Shown here piece after piece: positions 50,684-59,164 of a stretch of DNA of 64,000 bases. This DNA is from Neorhizobium vignae (lineage in GTDB: Bacteria > Pseudomonadota > Alphaproteobacteria > Rhizobiales > Rhizobiaceae), in contig NZ_JNNU01000017.1 in assembly GCF_000732195.1 (NCBI RefSeq), positions 1-64,000 on the forward strand, in the 5' to 3' direction. The notes beneath the pieces were generated by a model, which saw nothing but the letters and a program-made list of their open reading frames with translations, was not told where the DNA came from and searched no databases. Both the position numbers and the translations under genes were made by a program. Position 1 is the first letter of the stretch. Each line of letters begins with the position of its first letter.

Positions 50684-53314
50684 ATGGCGACTGAACGTTA
50701 TAATCCGCGCGATGCCGAGCCCCGTTGGCAGCAAACCTGGAATGATGCCAAGGTTTTCGAGACCGACAACAGCGATCCGCGCGAAAAATACTACGTTCTG
50801 GAGATGTTTCCCTATCCGTCGGGCCGCATCCACATGGGCCATGTGCGCAACTATGCCATGGGCGACGTGGTAGCCCGCTACAAGCGCGCCCGCGGCTTCA
50901 ACGTCCTGCACCCGATGGGCTGGGACGCTTTCGGCATGCCGGCTGAAAACGCCGCCCGCGACAACAAGGTGCATCCGAAAACCTGGACCTATCAGAACAT
51001 CGAATCCATGAAGGCGCAGCTGAAGGCCATGGGCCTGTCGCTCGACTGGTCACGCGAATTCGCCACCTGCGACGTGGAATATTATCAGCAGCAGCAGCAC
51101 CTCTTCCTCGACATGATGGAAAAGGGTCTGGTCTACCGCAAGCAGTCCAAGGTCAACTGGGACCCGGTCGACCAGACGGTTCTCGCCAACGAACAGGTCA
51201 TCGACGGCCGCGGCTGGCGTTCCGGCGCGCTGGTGGAACAGCGCGACCTGGTGCAGTGGTTCTTCAAGATCACCGATTTCAGCCAGGACCTGCTGGACTC
51301 GCTCGACACCCTCGACCAGTGGCCTGAAAAAGTCCGGCTGATGCAGAAGAACTGGATCGGTCGCTCCGAAGGCCTGACGATCCGCTGGGAAATCGTCGGC
51401 TCGACGGCACCCGCCGGCGAGAGCGAAGTCGTGGTCTACACGACCCGTCCCGACACCCTGTTCGGCGCCTCCTTCCTGGCGATCGCCGCCGACCATCCGC
51501 TGGCCAAGGCCGCTGCGGCGTCGAATCCGGCTATCGAAGCTTTCGCCGAGGAATGCCGCCATCACGGAACCTCGCTCGCAGCGCTGGAAACAGCCGAAAA
51601 GAAGGGCATCGACACAGGCATCCGCGTCAGGCACCCGCTCGACCCCTCCTGGGAACTGCCCGTCTATGTCGCCAATTTCGTGCTGATGGATTACGGCACC
51701 GGCGCCATCTTCGGCTGCCCGTCCGGGGACCAGCGCGACCTGGATTTCGCCCGCAAGTACGGCCTGCCGGTCGTTCCTGTCGTCATGCCGAAGGACGGCG
51801 ATGCCGCGACCTTTACCGTCGGCGACACCGCTTATGTCGATGACGGCGTGATGATCAATTCGCGCTTCCTGGACGGCAAGACAACGGACGAAGCCTTTGC
51901 GATCGTTGCAGATCGTCTGTCGGGAACGATCGTCGGCAACATGCCGCAGGGCGAGCGCAAGGTGAATTTCCGCCTGCGCGACTGGGGCATTTCCCGCCAG
52001 CGCTACTGGGGCTGCCCGATCCCGGTCATCCACTGCGACGATTGCGGCGTGGTGCCGGTGCCGAAGGCGGACCTGCCGGTCAAGCTGCCCGACGACGTCA
52101 CCTTCGACCTGCCCGGCAATCCGCTCGACCGCCATCCGGCCTGGCGCCATGTCGCCTGCCCGCAATGCGGCAAGGATGCCCGCCGCGAGACGGACACGAT
52201 GGACACGTTCGTCGATTCGAGCTGGTATTTCACCCGCTTCACGGCGCCCTGGGAGAAGGATCCGACGGACCCGGCCGTTGCCAATCGCTGGCTGCCGGTT
52301 GACCAGTATATCGGCGGCATCGAGCACGCGATCCTGCACCTGCTCTATTCGCGTTTCTTCACCCGCGCCATGCGCGAAACCGGCCATGTCGAGGTCAAGG
52401 AGCCCTTCAAGGGCCTCTTCACGCAGGGCATGGTCGTGCATGAAACCTATCGCCGTGGCACCGGTCCGAACGGCGAATGGGTCGCTCCGGCTGATATCAA
52501 GATCGAGGAGATCGACGGCAAACGCCGCGCCACCATGCTGAAGGGTGGCGAAGAGGTCACCATCGGCTCGATCGAGAAAATGTCAAAGTCGAAGAAGAAC
52601 GTCGTCGATCCGGATGATATCATCGCCTCCTACGGTGCCGATACCGCACGCTTCTTCGTATTGTCCGACTCCCCGCCGGACCGCGATGTCATCTGGTCGG
52701 AAGCCGGTGTCGAAGGCGCCCATCGTTTCACGCAGCGCTTGTGGCGCCTGATTTCCGAAGCCTCCGAAAACCTCGTGGGTATCGATCCCGCGCCGGCTAA
52801 GAACGGTGAGGCTCTGGCGATCTCGCAGCTCGCCCACAAGACGCTGAAGGCGGTTCAGGGCGACTATGACAAGCTCTCCTTCAACAAGGCCGTGGCGCGC
52901 ATCTATGAGCTGGTGAACGCACTTGCAGCGCCGCTCGGCCGGGTCGCAGCCGGGGAGGGCGATGCCGCCTATCGCGCTGCCGTCCGCAACGCCTCGGAGA
53001 TCCTGATCCAGCTCGTCGCCCCGATGACGCCGCATCTGGCCGAGGAATGCTGGGCGGTTCTCGGCAACAAGGAACTCCTCTCCCTGTCTGCCTGGCCGCA
53101 ATATGACGAAACTCTCGTCATCGAAAACGAGGTCACACTGCCGGTCCAAATCAACGGCAAGAAGCGCGGCGAATTGACAATCGCGCGCGACGCGGATCAA
53201 AGTGCGGTCGAAGCTGCGGTTCTGGCGCTGGATGCGGTCAAAGCGGCGCTTGAAGGCCGGGCGCCGAAGAAAGTCATCGTCGTCCCACAGAGGATCGTAA
53301 ACATTGTCGTTTGA
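50684..53314 (+). CDS. leuS: Leucyl-tRNA synthetase
   Basis: LeuS (876 aa) charges tRNA-Leu. The class I HIGH motif is HMGH at residues 50-53 (YPSGRIHMGHVRNY) and KMSKS is at 632-636. Between them lie the CP1 editing domain (YTTRPDTLFGASFLAIAADHP, GTGAIFGCPSGDQRDLDFA) and Zn-like Cys pairs (CPIPVIHCDDCG, CPQCGKDA). I use the ATG at 50684, which begins MATERYNPRDAEPRWQQ; the frame is open upstream but unlike the family. It overlaps lptE by 11 nt, starting a leuS-lptE-holA unit. Confidence 0.98.
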   Translation: MATERYNPRDAEPRWQQTWNDAKVFETDNSDPREKYYVLEMFPYPSGRIHMGHVRNYAMGDVVARYKRARGFNVLHPMGWDAFGMPAENAARDNKVHPKTWTYQNIESMKAQLKAMGLSLDWSREFATCDVEYYQQQQHLFLDMMEKGLVYRKQSKVNWDPVDQTVLANEQVIDGRGWRSGALVEQRDLVQWFFKITDFSQDLLDSLDTLDQWPEKVRLMQKNWIGRSEGLTIRWEIVGSTAPAGESEVVVYTTRPDTLFGASFLAIAADHPLAKAAAASNPAIEAFAEECRHHGTSLAALETAEKKGIDTGIRVRHPLDPSWELPVYVANFVLMDYGTGAIFGCPSGDQRDLDFARKYGLPVVPVVMPKDGDAATFTVGDTAYVDDGVMINSRFLDGKTTDEAFAIVADRLSGTIVGNMPQGERKVNFRLRDWGISRQRYWGCPIPVIHCDDCGVVPVPKADLPVKLPDDVTFDLPGNPLDRHPAWRHVACPQCGKDARRETDTMDTFVDSSWYFTRFTAPWEKDPTDPAVANRWLPVDQYIGGIEHAILHLLYSRFFTRAMRETGHVEVKEPFKGLFTQGMVVHETYRRGTGPNGEWVAPADIKIEEIDGKRRATMLKGGEEVTIGSIEKMSKSKKNVVDPDDIIASYGADTARFFVLSDSPPDRDVIWSEAGVEGAHRFTQRLWRLISEASENLVGIDPAPAKNGEALAISQLAHKTLKAVQGDYDKLSFNKAVARIYELVNALAAPLGRVAAGEGDAAYRAAVRNASEILIQLVAPMTPHLAEECWAVLGNKELLSLSAWPQYDETLVIENEVTLPVQINGKKRGELTIARDADQSAVEAAVLALDAVKAALEGRAPKKVIVVPQRIVNIVV

Positions 53315-53873
53315 CCGCTCTCTTCGTCGTTTCGGGTTCGTATCCGGCCTGATAACGCTGACACTCTTGGCCGGCTGCCAGGTCCGCCCGCTTTATTCGG
53401 AAGCTTCCGGCACCGGTGAGCGGCTGGCTTCGGTCGGCTTCGAGCAACCCCACACCCGCCTCGACCAGGTAGTCCGCAACCATCTGGTCTTCCTGACCTC
53501 CGGCGGTGCCGGCGAGGCGACCCGTCCTGCTTACGACGTGAAGCTCGTAACCAAGAGCACGGCCTCGACCATCATTGACGACGAGGACGACGAGGACGAC
53601 GACAACGTGTCTCCGACCGGCGTACCGGTCCCCGGTCGCGTCCAGGTGGAAGGCACCTACACGATAAGCCGCATCAGCGACGGGCAGGTGCTGAAGTCCG
53701 GGAAACGTCAGGTCGTCGCGCTCATCGATATTTCGGGCCAGGGCTATGCTGGCCTCCGCGCCGTTCGCGACGCTGAAAACCGCGCCGCAAGAGAACTTGC
53801 CGAGTTCATCCGCGCCGAGATCGCGATTGCGCTTTCGCGCGAACCTCAGCCGCAGACGGTATGGCAGAAGTAA
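53304..53873 (+). CDS. lptE: LPS assembly lipoprotein LptE
   Basis: LptE is the outer-membrane lipoprotein that plugs LptD for LPS export. The 189-aa product has a signal peptide and lipobox LLAGC, with lipidated Cys25, then a beta-rich domain (RPAYDVKLVTK, GTYTISRISDGQVLKSGK) and a helix with AENRAARELAEFIRAEIAIAL. An acidic run DDEDDEDDD at residues 92-100 sits in a loop and is unusual. The TTG at 53304 is the only start that gives a full signal peptide; AGAGGAT lies upstream. It overlaps leuS and holA. Confidence 0.9.
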   Translation: MSFDRSLRRFGFVSGLITLTLLAGCQVRPLYSEASGTGERLASVGFEQPHTRLDQVVRNHLVFLTSGGAGEATRPAYDVKLVTKSTASTIIDDEDDEDDDNVSPTGVPVPGRVQVEGTYTISRISDGQVLKSGKRQVVALIDISGQGYAGLRAVRDAENRAARELAEFIRAEIAIALSREPQPQTVWQK

Positions 53874-54892
53874 AGTCCCACGAATTCGATCGGTTTGCCG
53901 AGAAGAGTGCGGAACTCTACAAGATTTTCGTGATCTACGGTCCAGACCGTGGTCTCGTTTCCGAACGTGCGGCGCTCATCGCGGGCAGGACGGGCATCTC
54001 CCAAGATGATCCGTTTGCGATGCTCAAGCTCGACGTTTCGGACCTTCAGGGCGATCCCGGACGGCTTCTCGATGAAGTGAACTCAATGGGCCTTTTCGGC
54101 GGTTCGAAGCTCGTTTGGCTGCGTGGCGCTGCCAACGAAAAACCGCTCCTGGACGCGATGCAGGTTTTGGCGGACGGCCCGGCTCCAGCGAACATCCTGA
54201 TCGTCGAGGCCGGCGACCTCAAGAAAGGGAGCGGGCTGCGCAAGATCGCCGAACCCTCCCGATCCATCGCCGTCATTCCCTGCTACGCGGACGACATCAA
54301 GGCTTTGAACAGCCTCATCGATTCGGAACTGGGGAGTGAAGGCCTCAGGATCAGCCCTAGCGCCCGCCAGAGGCTCCTGGAGCTGCTTGGGGGAGACCGC
54401 ATAGCCTCCCGGAACGAGATCCGGAAACTCGCGCTTTACTGCCGCGGCACAGGCATAGTCGAAGAGGCACAGATCGATGAGATCATCGGCGATGCGAGCG
54501 CAGTTTCAGCTGACGAAGCCGTCGATGCAATCCTTGGCGGCGATTTGCCGGCTCTGCATCGCGCCATCCAAAAGATCGTCTCGTCGAAGACACCGGTTTT
54601 TCTCGTCCTGCAATCGTGCCTGAAGCAATTCCAGCTGCTGGATCTGATGAAGGCTGAGATGGAGGAGAAGAAGCTCCAGACCGCCCAGGTCATGATGACG
54701 CTCGGCAGGCATATTCACTTCAAGCGGAAGCCGATCATCGAAAAAGCACTGAGAACCTGGAGTTCACCGGCACTTGCCCGTGAAACGGAGAGGTTGCAGG
54801 CTGCAATTTTGATGTCGCGACAGAGGCAGAGCCTGGAACCCAATATTGCGTTCCACACGCTGATGGCTACAGCTATTCAATCAAGCCGTTGA
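53861..54892 (+). CDS. holA: DNA polymerase III delta subunit
   Basis: HolA (343 aa) is the clamp-loader subunit that opens the beta sliding clamp. It has the AAA+-like fold without an ATP-binding P-loop. Landmarks are FVIYGPDRGLVSERAALIAG, DPFAMLKLDVSDL, SMGLFGGSKLVWLRGA, LIVEAGDLKKGSGLRK and IPCYADD. The ATG overlaps the end of lptE by 13 nt. It is convergent with parB, with only 10 nt between stops, so there is no room for an intrinsic terminator. Confidence 0.95.
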   Translation: MAEVKSHEFDRFAEKSAELYKIFVIYGPDRGLVSERAALIAGRTGISQDDPFAMLKLDVSDLQGDPGRLLDEVNSMGLFGGSKLVWLRGAANEKPLLDAMQVLADGPAPANILIVEAGDLKKGSGLRKIAEPSRSIAVIPCYADDIKALNSLIDSELGSEGLRISPSARQRLLELLGGDRIASRNEIRKLALYCRGTGIVEEAQIDEIIGDASAVSADEAVDAILGGDLPALHRAIQKIVSSKTPVFLVLQSCLKQFQLLDLMKAEMEEKKLQTAQVMMTLGRHIHFKRKPIIEKALRTWSSPALARETERLQAAILMSRQRQSLEPNIAFHTLMATAIQSSR

Positions 54893-54902
54893 ATAGACTA
54901 GG

Positions 54903-55784
54903 TTATCGCCGCTCAAGAAGGCGGCATATCTCCTCGAGCTGCTCAAGCGTACGATAGCCGATCCTGATCTGCCCGCCACCGTTCTTGTGGTTGATCTTCA
55001 CGTCCAGCCCTAATGAGTCAGACAGTGTGCGCTCCAACGCAAGAGTGTCGGAGTCCTTTTGTTCCGCTTTCGAAACATTTGCGGGCTCCGATTGAGCCTT
55101 GATGTCGTTTTGAGCCAGCTTCTCAGCATCGCGAACAGACATGCCCTTGGCGACAATCGTACGCGCCAGCGAAACCGGATCCGATGTCGTGATAAGTGCA
55201 CGGGCGTGACCCGCGGAAAGGCTGCCTCCCGCCAGCATCTCCCGAACGGGCTCGGGTAGTTTCAGCAGACGGAGGCTATTGGCCACATGGCTGCGGCTCT
55301 TGCCGATGATTTCACCAAGATCATTCTGGGTGTAACCATGCTCGGCAATCAGCTGATCATAACCCAGCGCCTCTTCCAAAGGGTTGAGATCCGAGCGCTG
55401 TACGTTTTCGACAATGGCGATTTCGAGCGCCGTCCGATCATCCACATCGCGAACGATAACCGGAATCTCGACCAGTCCCGCCAGTTGGGCCGCACGCCAG
55501 CGGCGTTCGCCGGCTATGATTTCAAACTGATCGGCACCGCGCGGCCGAACGACGACCGGTTGAACGATGCCATGCTGACGAATGGAACTTGCGAGATCCT
55601 GCAGCTCACCTTCGTCGAAGCTCCGGCGCGGGTTTTTCGGATTGCGCGACACATGCTCGATCGGCACCATGCGATCCGGGTTGACACTGCGGGCACCATT
55701 GTTGACAGGTGCCGGCTGGTCCATCTCACCGATAAGAGCTGCAAGGCCGCGCCCGAGGCGCCGTTTCGAGAGGTCGTCGTTCAT
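54903..55784 (-). CDS. parB: Chromosome partitioning protein ParB
   Basis: ParB (293 aa) is the CTP-dependent clamp that loads at parS and spreads on DNA. The N-terminus holds the ParA-contact motif RRLGRGLAALIGE at residues 8-20. The CTP-binding GERRWRA box is at 92-98, preceded by NPRRSF. The central helix-turn-helix (YTQNDLGEIIGKSRSHVANSLRLLKLP) reads parS, and a C-terminal dimerisation domain ends the protein. The ATG at 55784 is used; a GTG two codons upstream is possible. It follows parA with a 27-nt gap. Confidence 0.98.
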   Translation of the reverse strand: MNDDLSKRRLGRGLAALIGEMDQPAPVNNGARSVNPDRMVPIEHVSRNPKNPRRSFDEGELQDLASSIRQHGIVQPVVVRPRGADQFEIIAGERRWRAAQLAGLVEIPVIVRDVDDRTALEIAIVENVQRSDLNPLEEALGYDQLIAEHGYTQNDLGEIIGKSRSHVANSLRLLKLPEPVREMLAGGSLSAGHARALITTSDPVSLARTIVAKGMSVRDAEKLAQNDIKAQSEPANVSKAEQKDSDTLALERTLSDSLGLDVKINHKNGGGQIRIGYRTLEQLEEICRLLERR

Positions 55785-55811
55785 TCTCACTACTCACTTG
55801 TCTGCAGAGCG

Positions 55812-56603
55812 TCAGGCGGCCTTGCGCCTGCGTTCCCGCTGGATGACTTCCGAAGCCAGCTGCAAATAGGCTTGGCTGCCGGCGCACTTCAAGTCGTAAA
55901 GGATTGCCGGCTTCCCGTAGGAGGGCGCTTCCGAAACGCGAACATTGCGCGGAATCAACGTATGGTAGACTTTCTCCCCCAGATGCGTCCGAACATCGTT
56001 GACGACCTGCTGGGCGAGGTTGTTTCGCGCATCGAACATGGTCAGGACAATTCCCTGGATGTCGAGCGAGGGATTGACGCTGCGACGCACCTGATCGACG
56101 GTTTCCAGCAGCTGGCTCAAACCTTCCAGGGCGAAAAACTCGCACTGCAGAGGCACAAGAATGGAATGAGCTGCCGCCATGGCATTCATCGTGAGCAGGT
56201 TGAACGAAGGGGGGCAGTCCAGCAAAATGTAGGAATAGGCCAGGGCATCATCGCCGTTCAGCGCGCTTCGTAGTTTGAACGCCCGATCTGGAGCCTGGGA
56301 GATCTCCATCTCGAACCCGAGCAGATCCATCGTCGAAGGGACGATGTGAAGGTTCGGAACCGCCGTTGCCAGCGCAGTCTCGGCAATGGAGCTATACCCC
56401 ATCAACAGGTCATAAGAGGAAATCTTGCGATCGCGGCGCTCAATACCCAGACCGGTGCTGGCATTGCCCTGCGGATCGAGGTCCACGATCAGCACACTTT
56501 CGCCGATAGCGGCGAGTGCCGTCGCCAGGTTGATGGCCGTCGTCGTCTTGCCGACACCGCCTTTTTGGTTGGCAATCGTGATAACCCGATTTCTTTCAAA
56601 CAT
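55812..56603 (-). CDS. parA: Chromosome partitioning ATPase ParA
   Basis: ParA (263 aa) is the deviant Walker-A ATPase that moves ParB-parS complexes. The motif KGGVGKTTT begins at Lys14 with the signature lysine. VLIVDLDPQGNASTGLG is the A'/B region and ILLDCPPSFNLLTMNAM follows. The C-terminal RERRRKAA tail is basic and likely contacts DNA. It follows rsmG after 15 nt and precedes parB, making an mnmG-rsmG-parA-parB operon, the classical layout next to bacterial origins. Confidence 0.98.
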   Translation of the reverse strand: MFERNRVITIANQKGGVGKTTTAINLATALAAIGESVLIVDLDPQGNASTGLGIERRDRKISSYDLLMGYSSIAETALATAVPNLHIVPSTMDLLGFEMEISQAPDRAFKLRSALNGDDALAYSYILLDCPPSFNLLTMNAMAAAHSILVPLQCEFFALEGLSQLLETVDQVRRSVNPSLDIQGIVLTMFDARNNLAQQVVNDVRTHLGEKVYHTLIPRNVRVSEAPSYGKPAILYDLKCAGSQAYLQLASEVIQRERRRKAA

Positions 56604-56618
56604 GCGGCACCTGAAAAT

Positions 56619-57236
56619 CTAGGGTTCTTTGTGCCTCAAATTGCTTATCTCGAGGATAACTGAATCTGGTTCGACGGCACTCTGGTGTTTTATCAGATCG
56701 AATACCCAACGACCACGGGCTTTCTCGACTTCCGTCGCGTAATCCCGGCCTTTATGAAAAAAAGCTCTTGTTTCTTTGCCGATCATCCACGCCGACGTGT
56801 AGGAAAGAAGCGGATCAAGCTCCGCGAGAGCTCTGGCTGAAATTCGGTCGCAATCTGGAAGAGCCTTAGACGCCGATTCGATTCGTAATGGATGAACAGA
56901 GCCTCTGGCGCCCGTCTCGCTGAGAGCCACTCGCAGAAAGGCTGCTTTTTTTTGATTGCTCTCAACCAGATGAACCCATCCGTCTTGCGCCTCGGCCAAA
57001 AAGATCGCGGTTATAACCCCGGGGAAACCTCCCCCGGAACCGAGATCAAGCCATTTGCAAGGAGAAGGGGAGAGCTGAAAGACCTGAGCGCTGTCAGCGA
57101 TATGCCGGCGCCACAGCTCATCCAGCGTTGAGGGCGCAACGAGGTTGATGGCCTTCGCCCATTTCTGAAAAAGAACTGAAAAATGCTCAAGCTTCTCTTG
57201 CGTTTCACGTGAAACACTCTTGCCGTTCAGAAGCAT
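56619..57236 (-). CDS. rsmG: 16S rRNA (guanine-527-N7)-methyltransferase
   Basis: RsmG (GidB) methylates G527 of 16S rRNA; loss of this mark gives low-level streptomycin resistance in other bacteria. The 205-aa protein starts MLLNGKSVSRETQEKLEHF. The SAM-binding KWLDLGSGGGFPGV motif lies near residue 65, and SARALAELDPLL follows. Residues 8-12 (VSRET) are encoded by a near-consensus parS site. Its start codon abuts the mnmG stop exactly. Confidence 0.97.
   Translation of the reverse strand: MLLNGKSVSRETQEKLEHFSVLFQKWAKAINLVAPSTLDELWRRHIADSAQVFQLSPSPCKWLDLGSGGGFPGVITAIFLAEAQDGWVHLVESNQKKAAFLRVALSETGARGSVHPLRIESASKALPDCDRISARALAELDPLLSYTSAWMIGKETRAFFHKGRDYATEVEKARGRWVFDLIKHQSAVEPDSVILEISNLRHKEP
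57201..57216. promoter_or_regulatory. parS centromere site inside rsmG
   Basis: CGTTTCACGTGAAACA matches the ParB site TGTTTCACGTGAAACA at 15 of 16 positions, with the full 14-bp palindrome intact. It is in the first codons of rsmG, 600 nt upstream of parA. Confidence 0.92.
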
Positions 57237-59117
57237 TTACAGGACTCGCTTGAGGCGATTCGGTGCTACTTCTTCCTTACGAAGTAGCGCCAGAATGAGA
57301 GCCAAGGCAGCCGGCGTCATCCCGTCAACCTTGCCAGCCTGTGCAAGATTTGCCGGATTTGCTGCTGTCAATTTCATTTTAAGCTCATTGGAAAGTCCAG
57401 GAAGTCCAGTGAAATCAAAGCCTTGGGGGATAATTCTGGCTTCGTCGCGATGAGTCGCGTGAATGTCGGCCGCTTGCCGGTTCATGTAAACCGCATAGGA
57501 CGCTTCAATCTCCAAGGCTTCTCCAATCTTGGGCGACAACTGTGCGAATTCAGGCCAGATGGCCGTGAGGCGCGCCAGGGATTGATCGGGATAGGCCAGC
57601 AACTCATACGCAGTCCGGCGCTGCCCATCCTTGTTCAGTTTCAGTCCGTGATTATTGGCCTCATTCGGGGTCAGATTACGGGCCCGCAGTAGTTCTCGGC
57701 CTGCATCCAACGCCTGCGTATAGGCCTCAAACTTCGCCGCCCGCGACGGCCCGACACAGCCAAGTGCGATTGCCTTCTCCGTCAGTCGAACGTCCGCATT
57801 ATCGGCCCTGAGCGACAGCCGGTATTCGGCACGAGAGGTGAACATCCGATAGGGTTCAGTCACCCCGCGAGACGTGAGATCGTCTATCATGACGCCGATA
57901 TAGGATTCGGCGCGGCTGAAATGATGGGGCTCACTGCCGGACGTCTTTCGCGCAGCATTCAGGCCGGCCACCAGCCCCTGCGCCGCCGCTTCTTCGTAAC
58001 CCGTTGTCCCGTTGATCTGCCCAGCCAGGAATAGACCTGGAATCTTTTTCACTTCCAAGCCCGCGGTCAGTTCGCGGGGATCCACATGATCATACTCGAT
58101 CGCATAACCGGGCTGCATGATCGTTACTGCCTCGAGGCCCGGAATCGTACGAATGAACGCTTCCTGGACCTCCGCGGGGAGGGATGTCGAAATGCCATTC
58201 GGATAAACCGTCGGATCGTCCAAGCCTTCCGGCTCCAGAAAAATCTGATGCCCATCGCGCTCGCCGAAACGAACGATCTTGTCCTCGATGGACGGGCAAT
58301 AACGCGGCCCTACCCCTTCGATCTGGCCGGAATACATCGCAGAGCGGTGGATATTCTCCGAAATGATCCTGTGGGTCGCATCCGTCGTGCGCGTGACACC
58401 GCAGGCAATCTGCCTTGTGGTGATCTTATCGGTCATGAAGGAAAAGGGAACCGGATGTTCGTCGGCTTCCTGAAGACCCACACGGCTCCAATCGATCGTA
58501 TTTCCATCCAGCCGCGCCGGGGTGCCGGTCTTCAACCGGCCTAGCCGCAAGCCAAATAGCATCAGAGTCTCAGACAGTCCCAGGGAAGGGGCTTCACCAA
58601 CACGGCCGGCAGGGACCTTCTGGTCACCGATATGAATCAGACCGCGAAGAAAAGTGCCGGTCGTCAGAACAATTGTTCCGCATCCGAATCGACGCCCGTC
58701 TTTCAGTTGAACCGAACGCACTCGTCCGTCTTCGATCCCGATATCGAAGGCGTCTCCCTCGATCACGGTGAGATTAGGGTGATCAAAGATTTCACGCTGC
58801 ATGGCTAGGCGGTAAAGCTTGCGATCGGCCTGGGTCCGCGGTCCGCGCACTGCAGGTCCCTTTTTGCGATTGAGGAGCCGGAACTGGATGCCGGAGGCAT
58901 CCGCGACGCGGCCCATCAACCCGTCAAAGGCGTCAACCTCACGCACGAGATGTCCCTTGCCGAGACCACCGATCGCGGGGTTACAGGACATCACACCGAT
59001 GGTCTGCCGGCTATGGGTTATCAGTGCGGCATTGGCCCCCATGCGTGCGGCCGCATTCGCTGCCTCGCAGCCAGCGTGCCCACCGCCTATGACGATGACG
59101 TCGAATGTCGTTTCCAT
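57237..59117 (-). CDS. mnmG: tRNA uridine-5-carboxymethylaminomethyl modification enzyme MnmG
   Basis: MnmG (GidA, 626 aa) is the FAD enzyme that with MnmE installs the cmnm5 group on wobble U34 of certain tRNAs. The FAD dinucleotide fold is VIVIGGGHAGCEAANAAARMGA at about residues 7-28. Further signatures are SCNPAIGGLGKGHLVREVDA, GPRTQADRKLYR, and FTSRAEYRLSLRADNADVRLT. The length is about that of the family. The gene abuts rsmG downstream and is separated from mnmE by 44 nt that contain a parS site. Confidence 0.98.
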   Translation of the reverse strand: METTFDVIVIGGGHAGCEAANAAARMGANAALITHSRQTIGVMSCNPAIGGLGKGHLVREVDAFDGLMGRVADASGIQFRLLNRKKGPAVRGPRTQADRKLYRLAMQREIFDHPNLTVIEGDAFDIGIEDGRVRSVQLKDGRRFGCGTIVLTTGTFLRGLIHIGDQKVPAGRVGEAPSLGLSETLMLFGLRLGRLKTGTPARLDGNTIDWSRVGLQEADEHPVPFSFMTDKITTRQIACGVTRTTDATHRIISENIHRSAMYSGQIEGVGPRYCPSIEDKIVRFGERDGHQIFLEPEGLDDPTVYPNGISTSLPAEVQEAFIRTIPGLEAVTIMQPGYAIEYDHVDPRELTAGLEVKKIPGLFLAGQINGTTGYEEAAAQGLVAGLNAARKTSGSEPHHFSRAESYIGVMIDDLTSRGVTEPYRMFTSRAEYRLSLRADNADVRLTEKAIALGCVGPSRAAKFEAYTQALDAGRELLRARNLTPNEANNHGLKLNKDGQRRTAYELLAYPDQSLARLTAIWPEFAQLSPKIGEALEIEASYAVYMNRQAADIHATHRDEARIIPQGFDFTGLPGLSNELKMKLTAANPANLAQAGKVDGMTPAALALILALLRKEEVAPNRLKRVL

Positions 59118-59148
59118 TTGCCTACCTTATGAAACAGCAGGATCGCTC

Positions 59149-59164
59149 TGTTTCACGTGAATCA
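59149..59164. promoter_or_regulatory. parS centromere site between mnmG and mnmE
   Basis: TGTTTCACGTGAATCA matches 15 of 16 positions of consensus, with a single change at position 14. It spans the end of mnmE and the short gap to mnmG. Confidence 0.85.

Noticed and set aside
54775..54790. A parS-like half site in holA (CCCGTGAAAC)
   Set aside because: Only one half of the palindrome matches (about 11/14) and the central CACGTG is lost.
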